Assembly (NCBI GenBank): GCA_021396245.1 | Contig: WNYE01000126.1 | Location: 1-64,000 of the forward strand | Direction: 5' to 3' | DNA: 64,000 nt | Source of the DNA: Sporothrix humicola | Taxonomy: Eukaryota > Ascomycota > Sordariomycetes > Ophiostomatales > Ophiostomataceae | Shown: positions 10,918 through 19,378 of the stretch, one piece after another | How the letters are laid out: every line of letters starts with the position of its first letter | Numbering within the stretch: position 1 is the first letter of the stretch | Position numbers and translations under genes: made by a program | Notes under the pieces: generated by a model | The model's input: the letters and a program-made list of their open reading frames with translations, nothing else | Told to the model about the DNA's origin: nothing | Database searches by the model: none

Positions 10918-12462
10918 TCAATGAAAGCCCTTCCAAGGGTTGTAATCCATCCCCTCGCGCTCAAAAACACTCCAGTCCAGGTACGACATCAACTCTTTGA
11001 TCGACGCAGTCACCGTCTCCACGGTCGTCTCTGCATCTACAGTGCTGTCTGTCACTGTGCTCAGTGCGTCCAAGAGCGTACTACAGATCTTGCTGTTGAC
11101 CGCCTCAAAGCCGGCGTACAGCAGCTCATCCGCAGCGGTCGTCAATGGCAGCTGTGTCTGCAGGTAGAACTTGACACACCGCGAATGCGCCTCGGTCTCA
11201 CGCTGCTGCTTGTCCTCGACGGAAAAGTCGAGGAACACGTTGAGTGCCGAAAGCAGGCCGTCCTTGATGTCGTCTTCCTTGGTGGCATTGGCGAGCGTCA
11301 CGAGCTTCGGTGAGTACCGTCTAACAACAAGGTCGGCCACGTCGCGCCAGCTGTAGTGCGCCAAAGGAGCATCACGACGGGCAGCAACAACGTCTGCTAG
11401 ATAGTCCTTGATGGCCACAAGTTCAGAGGGAGAGGCGTTCACAAGGCGCGGGAAGGCGGCGTGCTTTGCGTCGGGGTTGCTCAGGTTGATGGGGAAGAAA
11501 TACGCCGAGACCATGGACTGGTAGTCGAGGACGGTGCGGTGTGCGCCGACATCACGAAAGCCGTTCTCAGGGTTGAAGGGACCTTCAAAGCCACGGGGTG
11601 GGCCACCGGGACCACCAGGCCGGCGACCACCTGGACCACCATGACCGGGACCGCCACGACCAGGAGGACCGTGGCCAGGACCTCCGGGTCTCTTCGAGGC
11701 ACTATCCGACCGCTGCAGCGACTGCACCTCCTCGAGACCGTCAAAGAAATCGCACTTGATAATCTCGGTACCCGCACCCTCGGTACGGATCACACCTTGC
11801 AGCCCCCATTTGGCACACAGCTCGCACATTTCTTCTGCACGAGCGAATTCGCCGGGTGGGCCTGGCGGCTTGCCGGTAGGCTTGGGAGAGCCCGAAGTTC
11901 CCGACGCAGTAGGCAGCGATCCGGCGCGCAGCAGATAATCCTGCGTGTCAATCACGCCGTCGCTGCCCTTGTCGCCGCTCATGCCGTCGATGTACAAAAA
12001 CTGGAGAGGTCGTGTTGTGCGATAGATGTGCAGCCAGCCGTGGACTTCTTCACCGTCGTCGTTGTTGTTATCGCCGTCACCAATAATGGCTTCTTGGCCT
12101 GCGTGGTCGACACCCAGAATCGGAGGAGGCCCGTCTTTGCCAGGCTGGCCAGGCGGCCCGCCAGATCTAGCGCGAGCAAACATCTCGGCATGTTCAATCT
12201 CGTAGGCTAGCCAGTCGAGGGCCGTCGGTGTCGAGTTGTGGCCGTTTCCGTGGTGGAACAAAACACCCCGGGGCACGGTGGCCAGGTACAGAGACATGCC
12301 GTTGGGGTGGACCGTGGTGCCATATTTGCGCAGAGAGTCGAAGACGGCATTGAAAATGTAGGGGCCGCGCTGGGCAGCGGCTTCTTTGCTTGGCTGGACA
12401 GCTTGAACGAGCGAGATGGCGGACAACGCCGTGGCGAGAGCGACGAGAGTCTGGGAAGACAT
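10918..12462 (-). CDS. Conserved secreted protein of unknown function with collagen-like insert
   Basis: A single exon encodes 514 aa. Residues 1-21 are a signal peptide ending at VQA. The N-terminal domain (about 30-230) carries the segment PRGVLFHHGNGHNST and then LDWLAYEIEHAEMFAR, which I believe belongs to a conserved but unnamed fungal secreted family. It also has a Cys pair (CELC) near 215. Residues 257-292 are almost pure Gly/Pro/Arg in collagen-like GGP/PGG spacing. The C-terminal domain (about 300-514) has several NXS/T sites and a long helical end. There is no GPI signal. It is convergent with the regulator ending at 10762. Function and localisation beyond secretion are not known. 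Confidence 0.85.
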   Translation of the reverse strand: MSSQTLVALATALSAISLVQAVQPSKEAAAQRGPYIFNAVFDSLRKYGTTVHPNGMSLYLATVPRGVLFHHGNGHNSTPTALDWLAYEIEHAEMFARARSGGPPGQPGKDGPPPILGVDHAGQEAIIGDGDNNNDDGEEVHGWLHIYRTTRPLQFLYIDGMSGDKGSDGVIDTQDYLLRAGSLPTASGTSGSPKPTGKPPGPPGEFARAEEMCELCAKWGLQGVIRTEGAGTEIIKCDFFDGLEEVQSLQRSDSASKRPGGPGHGPPGRGGPGHGGPGGRRPGGPGGPPRGFEGPFNPENGFRDVGAHRTVLDYQSMVSAYFFPINLSNPDAKHAAFPRLVNASPSELVAIKDYLADVVAARRDAPLAHYSWRDVADLVVRRYSPKLVTLANATKEDDIKDGLLSALNVFLDFSVEDKQQRETEAHSRCVKFYLQTQLPLTTAADELLYAGFEAVNSKICSTLLDALSTVTDSTVDAETTVETVTASIKELMSYLDWSVFEREGMDYNPWKGFH

Positions 12463-13137
12463 TGTGTTGACGAAAGTGAGGTTTCTTTCCTCAAGAAAAG
12501 AGGAGAAAACGAGAGGCAGAAATAGAAAGGAAACGAGAATGAAAATCAGGGAATGGAATCAGATAAAAAGGACGAGGTCCACCGGCGTTAAAATCAAAAG
12601 GTCCACACACCCTCGGCGTAAACCTCTCGCTCAAGCGACGAAAATCGACAAGCAAAGAGAGTTAATACCGAGACAAAATGCACTGAAATCATGCACATCA
12701 GAAGCAAATCAGAGGATACCCAATGGCGCAACAATAACAGAACCAGAAAAGATCTTGGGCCGCGTCATTGTCCTAGCCGATAGCGGCCTGGATCCGCGCA
12801 AATCCGCCCAGAGCTACGCGGAACCACTGTCAAAGGCCGCGTGGGCTGTCAGGGCACGATCAGTTCCGAGAATTAGCGTCTGTAGCGCGCCAAGTGATTA
12901 GATCGATAAGATCAGTTAGCAGCAAAAGCAAGAAAACAAGCATTTTAACAGATGCTTGACAAGAAAAGACGGTATGATTTGAAACATGGAAGGAAAGAAC
13001 AAGGATTGTGTTTAAAAGCGATATCCAAGAAATAAACTGCGTGCAGAATCATCAAACAAAATCGATACTAAAATCGACCGGAATGGAGACCAAAAACGAA
13101 GCAGAGATCCCACCACCCGTACATGACCCACGGCCCC
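12463..13137. other. Intergenic, promoter of the secreted protein gene
   Basis: No gene is supported. The part next to 12463 is the A/G-rich (CT-rich on the minus strand) leader of the minus-strand secreted protein. The remainder is AT-leaning, ordinary-looking spacer beside the 3' end of the dehydrogenase at 13138. Confidence 0.6.
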
Positions 13138-14230
13138 TCAAGCAAGCCACTCACTTCCTGTGATTTTCTTCGACTCGGCCATGATAATGTCCCATAGTTT
13201 GTTGGCCGTCCCGTCACCATGATGCCCGGCCAGAACCTCGTTGACACTCGGCGGCGACGGCTCGCCCTTGTTGTCAATCGTGTAAACGCCACTGCCAACC
13301 TTTCCGATGCTACCCCGTGCCACCTCCAGACCGTTTTGGAGAGGCACGCCATTAGTGGATCCTCCACCATTGCCAGACGCAAAACGGGCACTCGTGGCGT
13401 AAAACAGATGCATCTCGGAACACTCATCAATGGGCGTCCGGATCCAGGGACCCAACAAGTTTGTTACACCGATCAGGATCTTCATGCCGAGTCCCTCCGC
13501 GTCGCGCGTGATGCCGCTCTGGACAACACCTGGGCCATCGTGAACGAAACCAATATCGGCCGCCTCTGGGAATTTCTCTTGTATCTTCTCCAATAAGAGT
13601 GTCTGTGCTGAGGCAAGCTGCTCGCAGCGTTTGCGATTCGGGAAGCTGATGCCACCCAGGTTGTCAAGATCAATGGGGCCCTCGGTAGTGGCAGCCATGA
13701 CACACACGACGCGCTTCAAAGTAGTGGCGTTCTGAAGAAGAGGCAGTAGGTTGAGAATAAATCGAGTGCGTGAGTACATGCCAAGTGCAGCAATGAATGA
13801 AAGACCCTCCGAGGTGACTTAAAATGGTCAGCATAGATAAAGAACCAAAAAGGCTGTGTGGGATCAGTGGGGACGTACCTTTACTAAATGCTATGGAGTA
13901 CTGGGTCTGGAAGAGGATGTTGATGGCGGTCTCTTTGGCCCGGATCTTCTTGCAGATCTCGTCAATTGTCTTGAGTAGACTGATGTCGCCTTGGATAAAC
14001 TCGAACGTGCTGCTGGGCCCCAGAGTACGGCATTCGGCCATGATTCTCTTGGCATTGGGCTCAGAGCGGCCGATGATGTAGGCTCGCGAGTTGTGGGTGT
14101 ACTTGGCAAATGCCTTGATCGTGTACTCTCCAATACCGCTGGTGCCACCAACAAAAACGGCAACTAGCCCTTTGGGAAATGTTGACGAAATTCGCTGATT
14201 TGAGGCAATAGCCTCTGTGAGAGCAACCAT
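13138..14230 (-). CDS. Short-chain dehydrogenase/reductase, divergent fungal subfamily
   Basis: There are two exons, 13879-14230 and 13138-13817, with a 61-nt GT-AG intron (13818-13878) that has a GCTGAC branch site. The product is 343 aa. The start at 14230 (MVALTEAIAS) matches the conserved beginning of this subfamily and has good context; the in-frame ATG at 14260 is ten codons upstream and less likely. The Rossmann NAD(P) motif is GGTSGIG at 28-34, with GRSEP after beta-2. The usual YxxxK site is not present in classical form: the equivalent position reads YSRTR, as in related fungal proteins annotated as NAD(P)-binding. It is probably a cytosolic oxidoreductase; the substrate is unknown. 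Confidence 0.85.
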
Positions 14231-14771
14231 CTTGGCAGGGTCGTGATATCCAGACTTCAAGTAATGTTGCGCTTAGTCTGAAGGCGTCTTTCGGTTGTTC
14301 TTTTATCGTTTTTTCTTCTTGGAAGTTCGAGACTTGCATGTCTTCTTCTTCCATTGAAGTCGGTAGATTCGTCAACTTTTATATCCAAGGAATAAGGCAG
14401 CTCTTCCGGACTTGTCATATCTTCTGCTCATCCATTGAGTTAATGATGCCAGTGTAAGGAAACTCGCGCTAGTCCTAAAAGAGCGATACGAACCCCATTG
14501 AGCGATACGACAGCGCGAGAATGTCTGCTGGCCGCCGCTAAACTCTAGGGGCCGTTAGCAGTCCCGGAGATAGGGATAAACTCCTCGACGGGATGCAATA
14601 TTTTTGTGGCCGAATTATCGAAAAAAGCAGGAACAAAAAAGCAGATACAAAAGGTGGTTGATCAATACGGTATCACCGACTAAGGAGTAGTGAAAATGTA
14701 ATGTATATTGATGATTCCAAAAGAAGAAAAAGAGCTATACGATGCGATACTATGTTAAAGAGAAAACCGTA
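14231..14771. other. Intergenic promoter between dehydrogenase and Helitron
   Basis: This 540-bp spacer lies upstream of the minus-strand dehydrogenase (14230). The first 120 bases are the T-rich leader; no gene is seen. It ends at the A/T target position of the probable Helitron. Confidence 0.55.
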
Positions 14772-14784
14772 CTAGCGGGCCAAC

Positions 14785-14819
14785 GCACCGCCTCACGAAG
14801 CGGTGCCCTGTGAGGGCAC
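14785..14819. repeat. Two overlapping GC-rich hairpins at the Helitron end
   Basis: GCACCGC and GCGGTGC pair across an 8-base loop (14785-14806). GTGCCCT and AGGGCAC pair across 3 bases (14803-14819). They share four bases, so only one can form at a time. The first has the position expected of the Helitron 3' stem-loop. Confidence 0.75.
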
Positions 14820-14964
14820 TACCCCTGCAGCCCTGCAAACGGGGTAGTTGCTCGTGACATGTGGCCTGGTATAGTGTAAGCCTTGTGGCCTTAAGCCTTG
14901 GGGCTTTGTGGCCTGAATCGGGGGGCCATCGTAGGTGAGTCGGGTGTTGTTCGTAATAATTATA

Positions 14965-15107
14965 ACACTTACAGCACTTATAACACTTACAGCACTTGTA
15001 ACACTTACAGCACTTACAGCACTTACAACACTTACAACACTTACAACACTTACAACACTTACAACACTTACAACACTTACAACACTTACAACACTTACAA
15101 CACTTAC
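14965..15107 (+). repeat. 9-bp tandem repeat (cacttacaa)n, running into the gap
   Basis: The unit cacttacaa is repeated head to tail, with variant units ending ag, tataa and gtaa at the left end. It becomes homogeneous towards 15107, where the assembly breaks. True copy number is unknown because the array continues into N. The Cys/Lys-rich and Thr/Leu-rich open frames over it are artefacts of the repeat. Confidence 0.95.
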
Positions 15108-15204
15108 NNNNNNNNNNNNNNNNNNNNNNNNNNNNNNNNNNNNNNNNNNNNNNNNNNNNNNNNNNNNNNNNNNNNNNNNNNNNNNNNNNNNNNNNNNNNN
15201 NNNN
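15108..15204. other. Assembly gap (97 N)
   Basis: A run of N interrupts the tandem array. Its real length is not known from this sequence. Confidence 0.99.
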
Positions 15205-15745
15205 TACAGCTAATAAATACAGAGAGTTTAATACGCAGCCTCTAATCAAACAGCTGCTTGCAAGCCCCCTGTAAGTTTTGGCTTTTGACGTTGCCTGAAT
15301 TAAACTAGTAGGCTTATTTGCCTCTGAGAATTGGCTTGCGTCGGTGGCTCGATGTTTGAATCGTTGGTGGATGTACTGGGAGCCCCGGTGCATTTATCCG
15401 TACACCGGTGCTCTTTCCAAAAGGCCAACAAAATTCACAGCCAAATTCTCATCGTTGTGTGGGTGGATATGAGAATTTGCCTTATTTTAAGAGCGCAAGC
15501 TCGAGACAGACAAACTGCTACATTAAAAACGAGGGTGTGGCTCGTCATTACTAGAGATAGACTGTCACAATTTGGATATGGGATAGGCTGTGCAATTGGA
15601 AGCGCAATGTGAGCATCTCATGCCCGCCCCATTTTTCAGAAAAGTGGGGCTTCACAAAAGAATCATCACGACATTCTGATATTTTTGATTCAAATTATTG
15701 ATTTCTACCGTACAAAATGTTGAGACACATTTCCACAGCGACAGT

Positions 15746-16498
15746 TTAACGAGTGGTGTATCCGCCGTTAGGGAAGATGGTCTGGCCCGTGATCCAGCCG
15801 CCCTCGGTGACGAGGAAGCGGATAATCGGCGAAATATCCTTTGTATCGGTCAGACGACCGCCCAATGCCTGGCTCTTATGGAATTTCACGGCTTCATCGG
15901 TTTCCTGGCCGTAGAAAAACGATGTGTCCATTGGCCCGGGGCCAACTGCAACGACGCTGATGCCACGAGGTTGGAGCTCCTTGGCGACGCCGCGAGTGAA
16001 ATGCTCGACCGGGGCCTTGGAGCCGGCGTACGAAGTGTAGAGGCCGGTGAAGGCGGCCAGCAGCGACGTCACAATGGTGACAATCTTGCCGCCGTCCTGG
16101 ACGTGCTTGGCGGCTTCCTTGATAATGAAGAAGGCGGCCTTGCTGTTGACGGCGAACATTTCGTCGTACTCCTTCTCGGTGATCTCGACAATGGGCTTCT
16201 TCAGAACCTTGCCAATGGTGTTGACGACAATGTCGATGCGGCCAAAGTCCTTTTGGACGGTGGCAAAGATGTTCTCGACGGCCGTGGCCGTGGTCAGGTC
16301 GCCCTGGTAGAGCTTGACCTTGATCTTGGGGTTGTTCTTGACGAGCTCCTGCTCCGTCTTCTTGGACTCGGCCTCGGAGCTGGGCGAGTTGTAGTGGAGG
16401 GCCAGGTTGGCACCAAGGGCACCGAGCTCGCGGGCAATGTCGGCGCCGAGGTTCTTGCCGCCGCCGGTAATGAAGGCAACCTTTCCAGTGAGAGACAT
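15746..16498 (-). CDS. Classical short-chain dehydrogenase/reductase
   Basis: A single exon encodes 250 aa, the usual length for a classical SDR. The cofactor motif TGGGKNLG is at 11-18 and the structural N93 is in VVNTIG. The catalytic residues are N118, S145, Y157 and K161 (YAGSK), and PGPMDT closes the active site. The arginine-poor start after beta-2 (HYNSPS) leaves the NADPH/NADH preference open. It ends WITGQTIFPNGGYTTR, typical of the family's C-terminal strand. It is a soluble, probably cytosolic NAD(P)-dependent reductase; the substrate is unknown. It lies beside, but is not closely related to, the SDR at 13138-14230. The Helitron sits just beyond its 3' end. Confidence 0.93.
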   Translation of the reverse strand: MSLTGKVAFITGGGKNLGADIARELGALGANLALHYNSPSSEAESKKTEQELVKNNPKIKVKLYQGDLTTATAVENIFATVQKDFGRIDIVVNTIGKVLKKPIVEITEKEYDEMFAVNSKAAFFIIKEAAKHVQDGGKIVTIVTSLLAAFTGLYTSYAGSKAPVEHFTRGVAKELQPRGISVVAVGPGPMDTSFFYGQETDEAVKFHKSQALGGRLTDTKDISPIIRFLVTEGGWITGQTIFPNGGYTTR

Positions 16499-17848
16499 GA
16501 TGGGTGGGCTGTTGGTGTGGTTTTAAGGCTGATATGAGTAGGATTGTTGGTGGGGTGCAATGGCGCGAAGGATGGTCAGCAGAAGCTTAATTGGACTCTA
16601 TTTGACAGTATTGGATGTTGAAAGGTGGGATGATAATGTAGAATGAAAGATCCAGGATGTCTGAAAAAGAGAACATCGACGATTCTTCCGAGACAAAGAC
16701 GACTTTTATATCTCTCATCCACCCCTCTTTGAGCGCGACAGCTACAGAAATTGCGTAATAAACCTCATTCTTTTTCTGCAGTACTTTTTCGACCAAACGA
16801 GTTGCCAGTCTAAACTCCAGCGCGAGCTCTTTGGCGACTCTCAATGGCGACTTGGTAAGCTCTTCAACTCGGATATCCAATAGCTGGCAGCTGCCCGCAT
16901 TGGACTTTGCCAATCCTGTAGATCAGCTCAAAGAACAGCGCACGGCAATACGCACGCCGAGATTTAGTGCACCAGCCGAGACACACATTGGCAGACACGT
17001 CCCCGCAGACACATAGACATTAAAGAGAAGGGCTGTCGGAGCTGGAATTTCTGGTAGAGTGTTGGTCGGGATTACAGCAACCAAGGTTGGACCTAAACCC
17101 GACTGAGTGCAGCCCAAGACATGCACCGACGCCGACAGATTTGCCACTAAATTAAATACGCTCTAACATGATGTCCCAGCACTGCGACTGGTGATGAATA
17201 AGGCAATTCTAGACGTTTGAACATGGCTTTTTGTTTTAACGAGCTGCAAAAGTTCAATAGTTTTGTGTGGCTTTCAAGTGCATGAGCTGAATGACTGTCT
17301 AAGTCGGAAGAGGGGAAAAAAAAATGCAATGTGCAAGCCCCGAAGATTGTACTACTATCGAATCAACGGGACTGGGTCCATTCACTGGCGGCCTTGGCTT
17401 TCGGTGAAGCGACATGAAAGAACGAGCGTTCATAAGTATTTCCGCACGCAAGGGCTTCTCACGGAATCACAGAAACTCTACTGATGGAGTTAGAGCCGAT
17501 GCTCAAACCACGATAGTCCCACGATCTAGACAGCTCAGGTTTCCAGACCGTACAAGCTTATTCCGACATTGACATGACGGGATTAGACTGCTTAGTATCT
17601 TGTCCCGAGTTGGTGGTAGCGGTTCCTGGCCTCGATCTCCGTTTTGATCTCCGACTGCAACATCAGTTCGATCGCGCGAAATTAATCTCCGGCAGCCTTC
17701 ACGTCATGGAAGTAGTAAACTCCTTCACTTTGTATTCTGCAGTACGCTTTAAAGGTGTATCATTGTTGTGGCTATTTCCAAAATGTATCGCTTTTTAGAT
17801 AATCACTTTTTAACTTCCACGCCTCAAAATTTGTCATTTGTCATCCTC
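16499..17848. other. Intergenic, promoter of the SDR and 3' flank of BADH
   Basis: No gene is supported. Several open frames of 60-110 codons lack homology-like features. The part near 16499 is the leader of the minus-strand SDR. Confidence 0.6.
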
Positions 17849-19378
17849 CTACAACTTGGAAAAGACGGTCGCCACGCTGCCGCTCATCTCGATCAGCGTG
17901 CTCTTGTTCCGCAGCCACGCTTCCAGACCGCGGCGGCCGTTCTCGACGCCCAGGCCGCTCTGCTTCCAGCCACCAACCGCCATCTCGGCCGGCGACTCGC
18001 CCCAGGTGTTGATCCAGGTGATGCCAGCCTGCAGTGCAGCAATGACCTGCTGGCACTGGTTGAGGTCACGGCCAAAGACGCCGGCAGCCAGACCCAGGTC
18101 AGTCGTGTTGGCGCGCTGCACGGCCTCGTCGACGGTGTCATAGGGCAAAATGCACAGCACTGGACCAAAGATCTCCTCGCGCACAATCTTCATATCGTCG
18201 GTACAGTCGGTAAAGACGGTCGGCTTAACCCAGAATCCATCCTTGAGGTCGCTCGGCACATTGTCGGGCAGGCCCAGGCCGCCGTGCAGCAGCTTGGCCT
18301 TGTCCTTCTCGATGCCGTGACGAATGTACCCCAGGACCTTGTCGCGGTGCGTTTGGCTGCTCAGCGGGCCAAAGTTGGTGGCCATGTCAAACAAGTCGCC
18401 CGCACGAATGTGCTGCATGCGTTGGAGGAGGGTCGTCTCAAACTCAGCCTTGCGCGACGCCGGGACAAACACGCGCGTGCCGTTGGTGCACACCTGGCCC
18501 GAGCTGTAAAAGTTGGCCATCATGGCGCCGTCGACGGCCTGGCTCATGTCGGCATCGGGCAGGACAATCAGCGGGCTCTTGCCGCCGAGCTCCATCGTGA
18601 CGTACTTCATGTTGCCCGCGGCTGCGCCGGCAACGCGCCGACCCGTGCTGACCTGCCCTGTGAAGCTGACCTTGGCAATGGTCGGGTGTGCTGTCAGAGC
18701 AGCACCGACCTCGCCCGCGCCGTACACAACATTGAACACGCCGTCCGGCACGCCCGCCTCCTTGTAAATCTCGGCCAACGTCTGCGCATGCAGGGGCGTA
18801 AACTCGCTCGGCTTATAGACGAGCGTGTTGCCGGCCGCCAGGCACGGTGCCGACTTCCACAGCGCAATCTGGATCGGATAGTTCCATGCACCAATGGCGG
18901 CGCACACGCCCAGCGGCTCCTTGGTGGTCTGGACGATGGCGCCGCCGGCTCCGGGCCGCAGCGCAAAATGTTCGCCGTTCAGCCCGCCCGACGCGATCAG
19001 GCCGGCATAGTACTCGAGCACGTCGGCACCCGTCACCACGTCGACGGTGGACGTCTCGCTATACGGCTTCCCCGAGTCGAGCGTCTCGACGCGGGCAATG
19101 GCATCATTGCGGCTGCGAAGTAGGGCGACGGCGCGCAGGAGGATGCGGGAGCGCTCGATTGGTGGTGTTGTGGACCAGCTGGGGAAAGCGGCCTTTGCAC
19201 TGGCGACGGCGGCGTCGATGGCGGCAGGAGAAGAAGTGTGGATGCGGGCGACGGGCTTGTTTGTGCCGGGGTAGATGGATGTGAAGGAGGATGAAGAAGA
19301 CGACGACGAAGAAGATGACGACGGCTGTGGCTTGCCGCCGTAAAAGGTGTACCGGTCTGGCTCTTGTGGTTGAGACAT
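17849..19378 (-). CDS. Betaine aldehyde dehydrogenase, peroxisomal type
   Basis: This NAD(P)-dependent enzyme oxidises betaine aldehyde to glycine betaine. It has 509 aa from the ATG at 19378 (MSQPQEPD), near the family's usual 490-510. Visible ALDH marks are the oxyanion Asn in AWNYP (about 166), the catalytic Glu in MELGGKSP (about 263) and the catalytic Cys in SSGQVCTNGTR (about 297). The GQVCTNGTR form is typical of BADHs. A serine run lies at 20-31. The protein ends in SKL, a canonical PTS1 peroxisomal signal. Choline oxidase, the preceding pathway enzyme, is divergently transcribed 1.9 kb away. The same frame stays open to an ATG at 19636, adding 86 Arg/Ser-rich residues that resemble a mitochondrial presequence, so an alternative start is possible. 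Confidence 0.92.
   Translation of the reverse strand: MSQPQEPDRYTFYGGKPQPSSSSSSSSSSSSFTSIYPGTNKPVARIHTSSPAAIDAAVASAKAAFPSWSTTPPIERSRILLRAVALLRSRNDAIARVETLDSGKPYSETSTVDVVTGADVLEYYAGLIASGGLNGEHFALRPGAGGAIVQTTKEPLGVCAAIGAWNYPIQIALWKSAPCLAAGNTLVYKPSEFTPLHAQTLAEIYKEAGVPDGVFNVVYGAGEVGAALTAHPTIAKVSFTGQVSTGRRVAGAAAGNMKYVTMELGGKSPLIVLPDADMSQAVDGAMMANFYSSGQVCTNGTRVFVPASRKAEFETTLLQRMQHIRAGDLFDMATNFGPLSSQTHRDKVLGYIRHGIEKDKAKLLHGGLGLPDNVPSDLKDGFWVKPTVFTDCTDDMKIVREEIFGPVLCILPYDTVDEAVQRANTTDLGLAAGVFGRDLNQCQQVIAALQAGITWINTWGESPAEMAVGGWKQSGLGVENGRRGLEAWLRNKSTLIEMSGSVATVFSKL

Larger units (their letters stand above)
14772..15557 (-). mobile_element. Probable non-autonomous Helitron
   Basis: Read on the minus strand, the element starts TCTCTAGTAATGACG (15557 downwards) and ends in a hairpin. 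The hairpin has a 7-bp stem GCACCGC/GCGGTGC with an 8-base loop (14785-14806). It is followed after 9 bases by the terminal CTAG (14772-14775). The base before the 5' TC is A and the base after CTAG is T, the AT target usual for Helitrons. A 5' TC, a 3' hairpin 9-12 bases from CTRR, and no terminal inverted repeat or target duplication form the textbook Helitron signature. No Rep/helicase frame is present, so the copy would be non-autonomous. The interior holds GC-rich palindromes, a 9-bp tandem array and the sequence gap. Confidence 0.6.

Noticed and set aside
14755..15393. Open frames of repeated Cys-Lys or Asn-Thr-Tyr across the gap
   Set aside because: They are translations of the 9-bp tandem array and run through N bases, so they are not genes.
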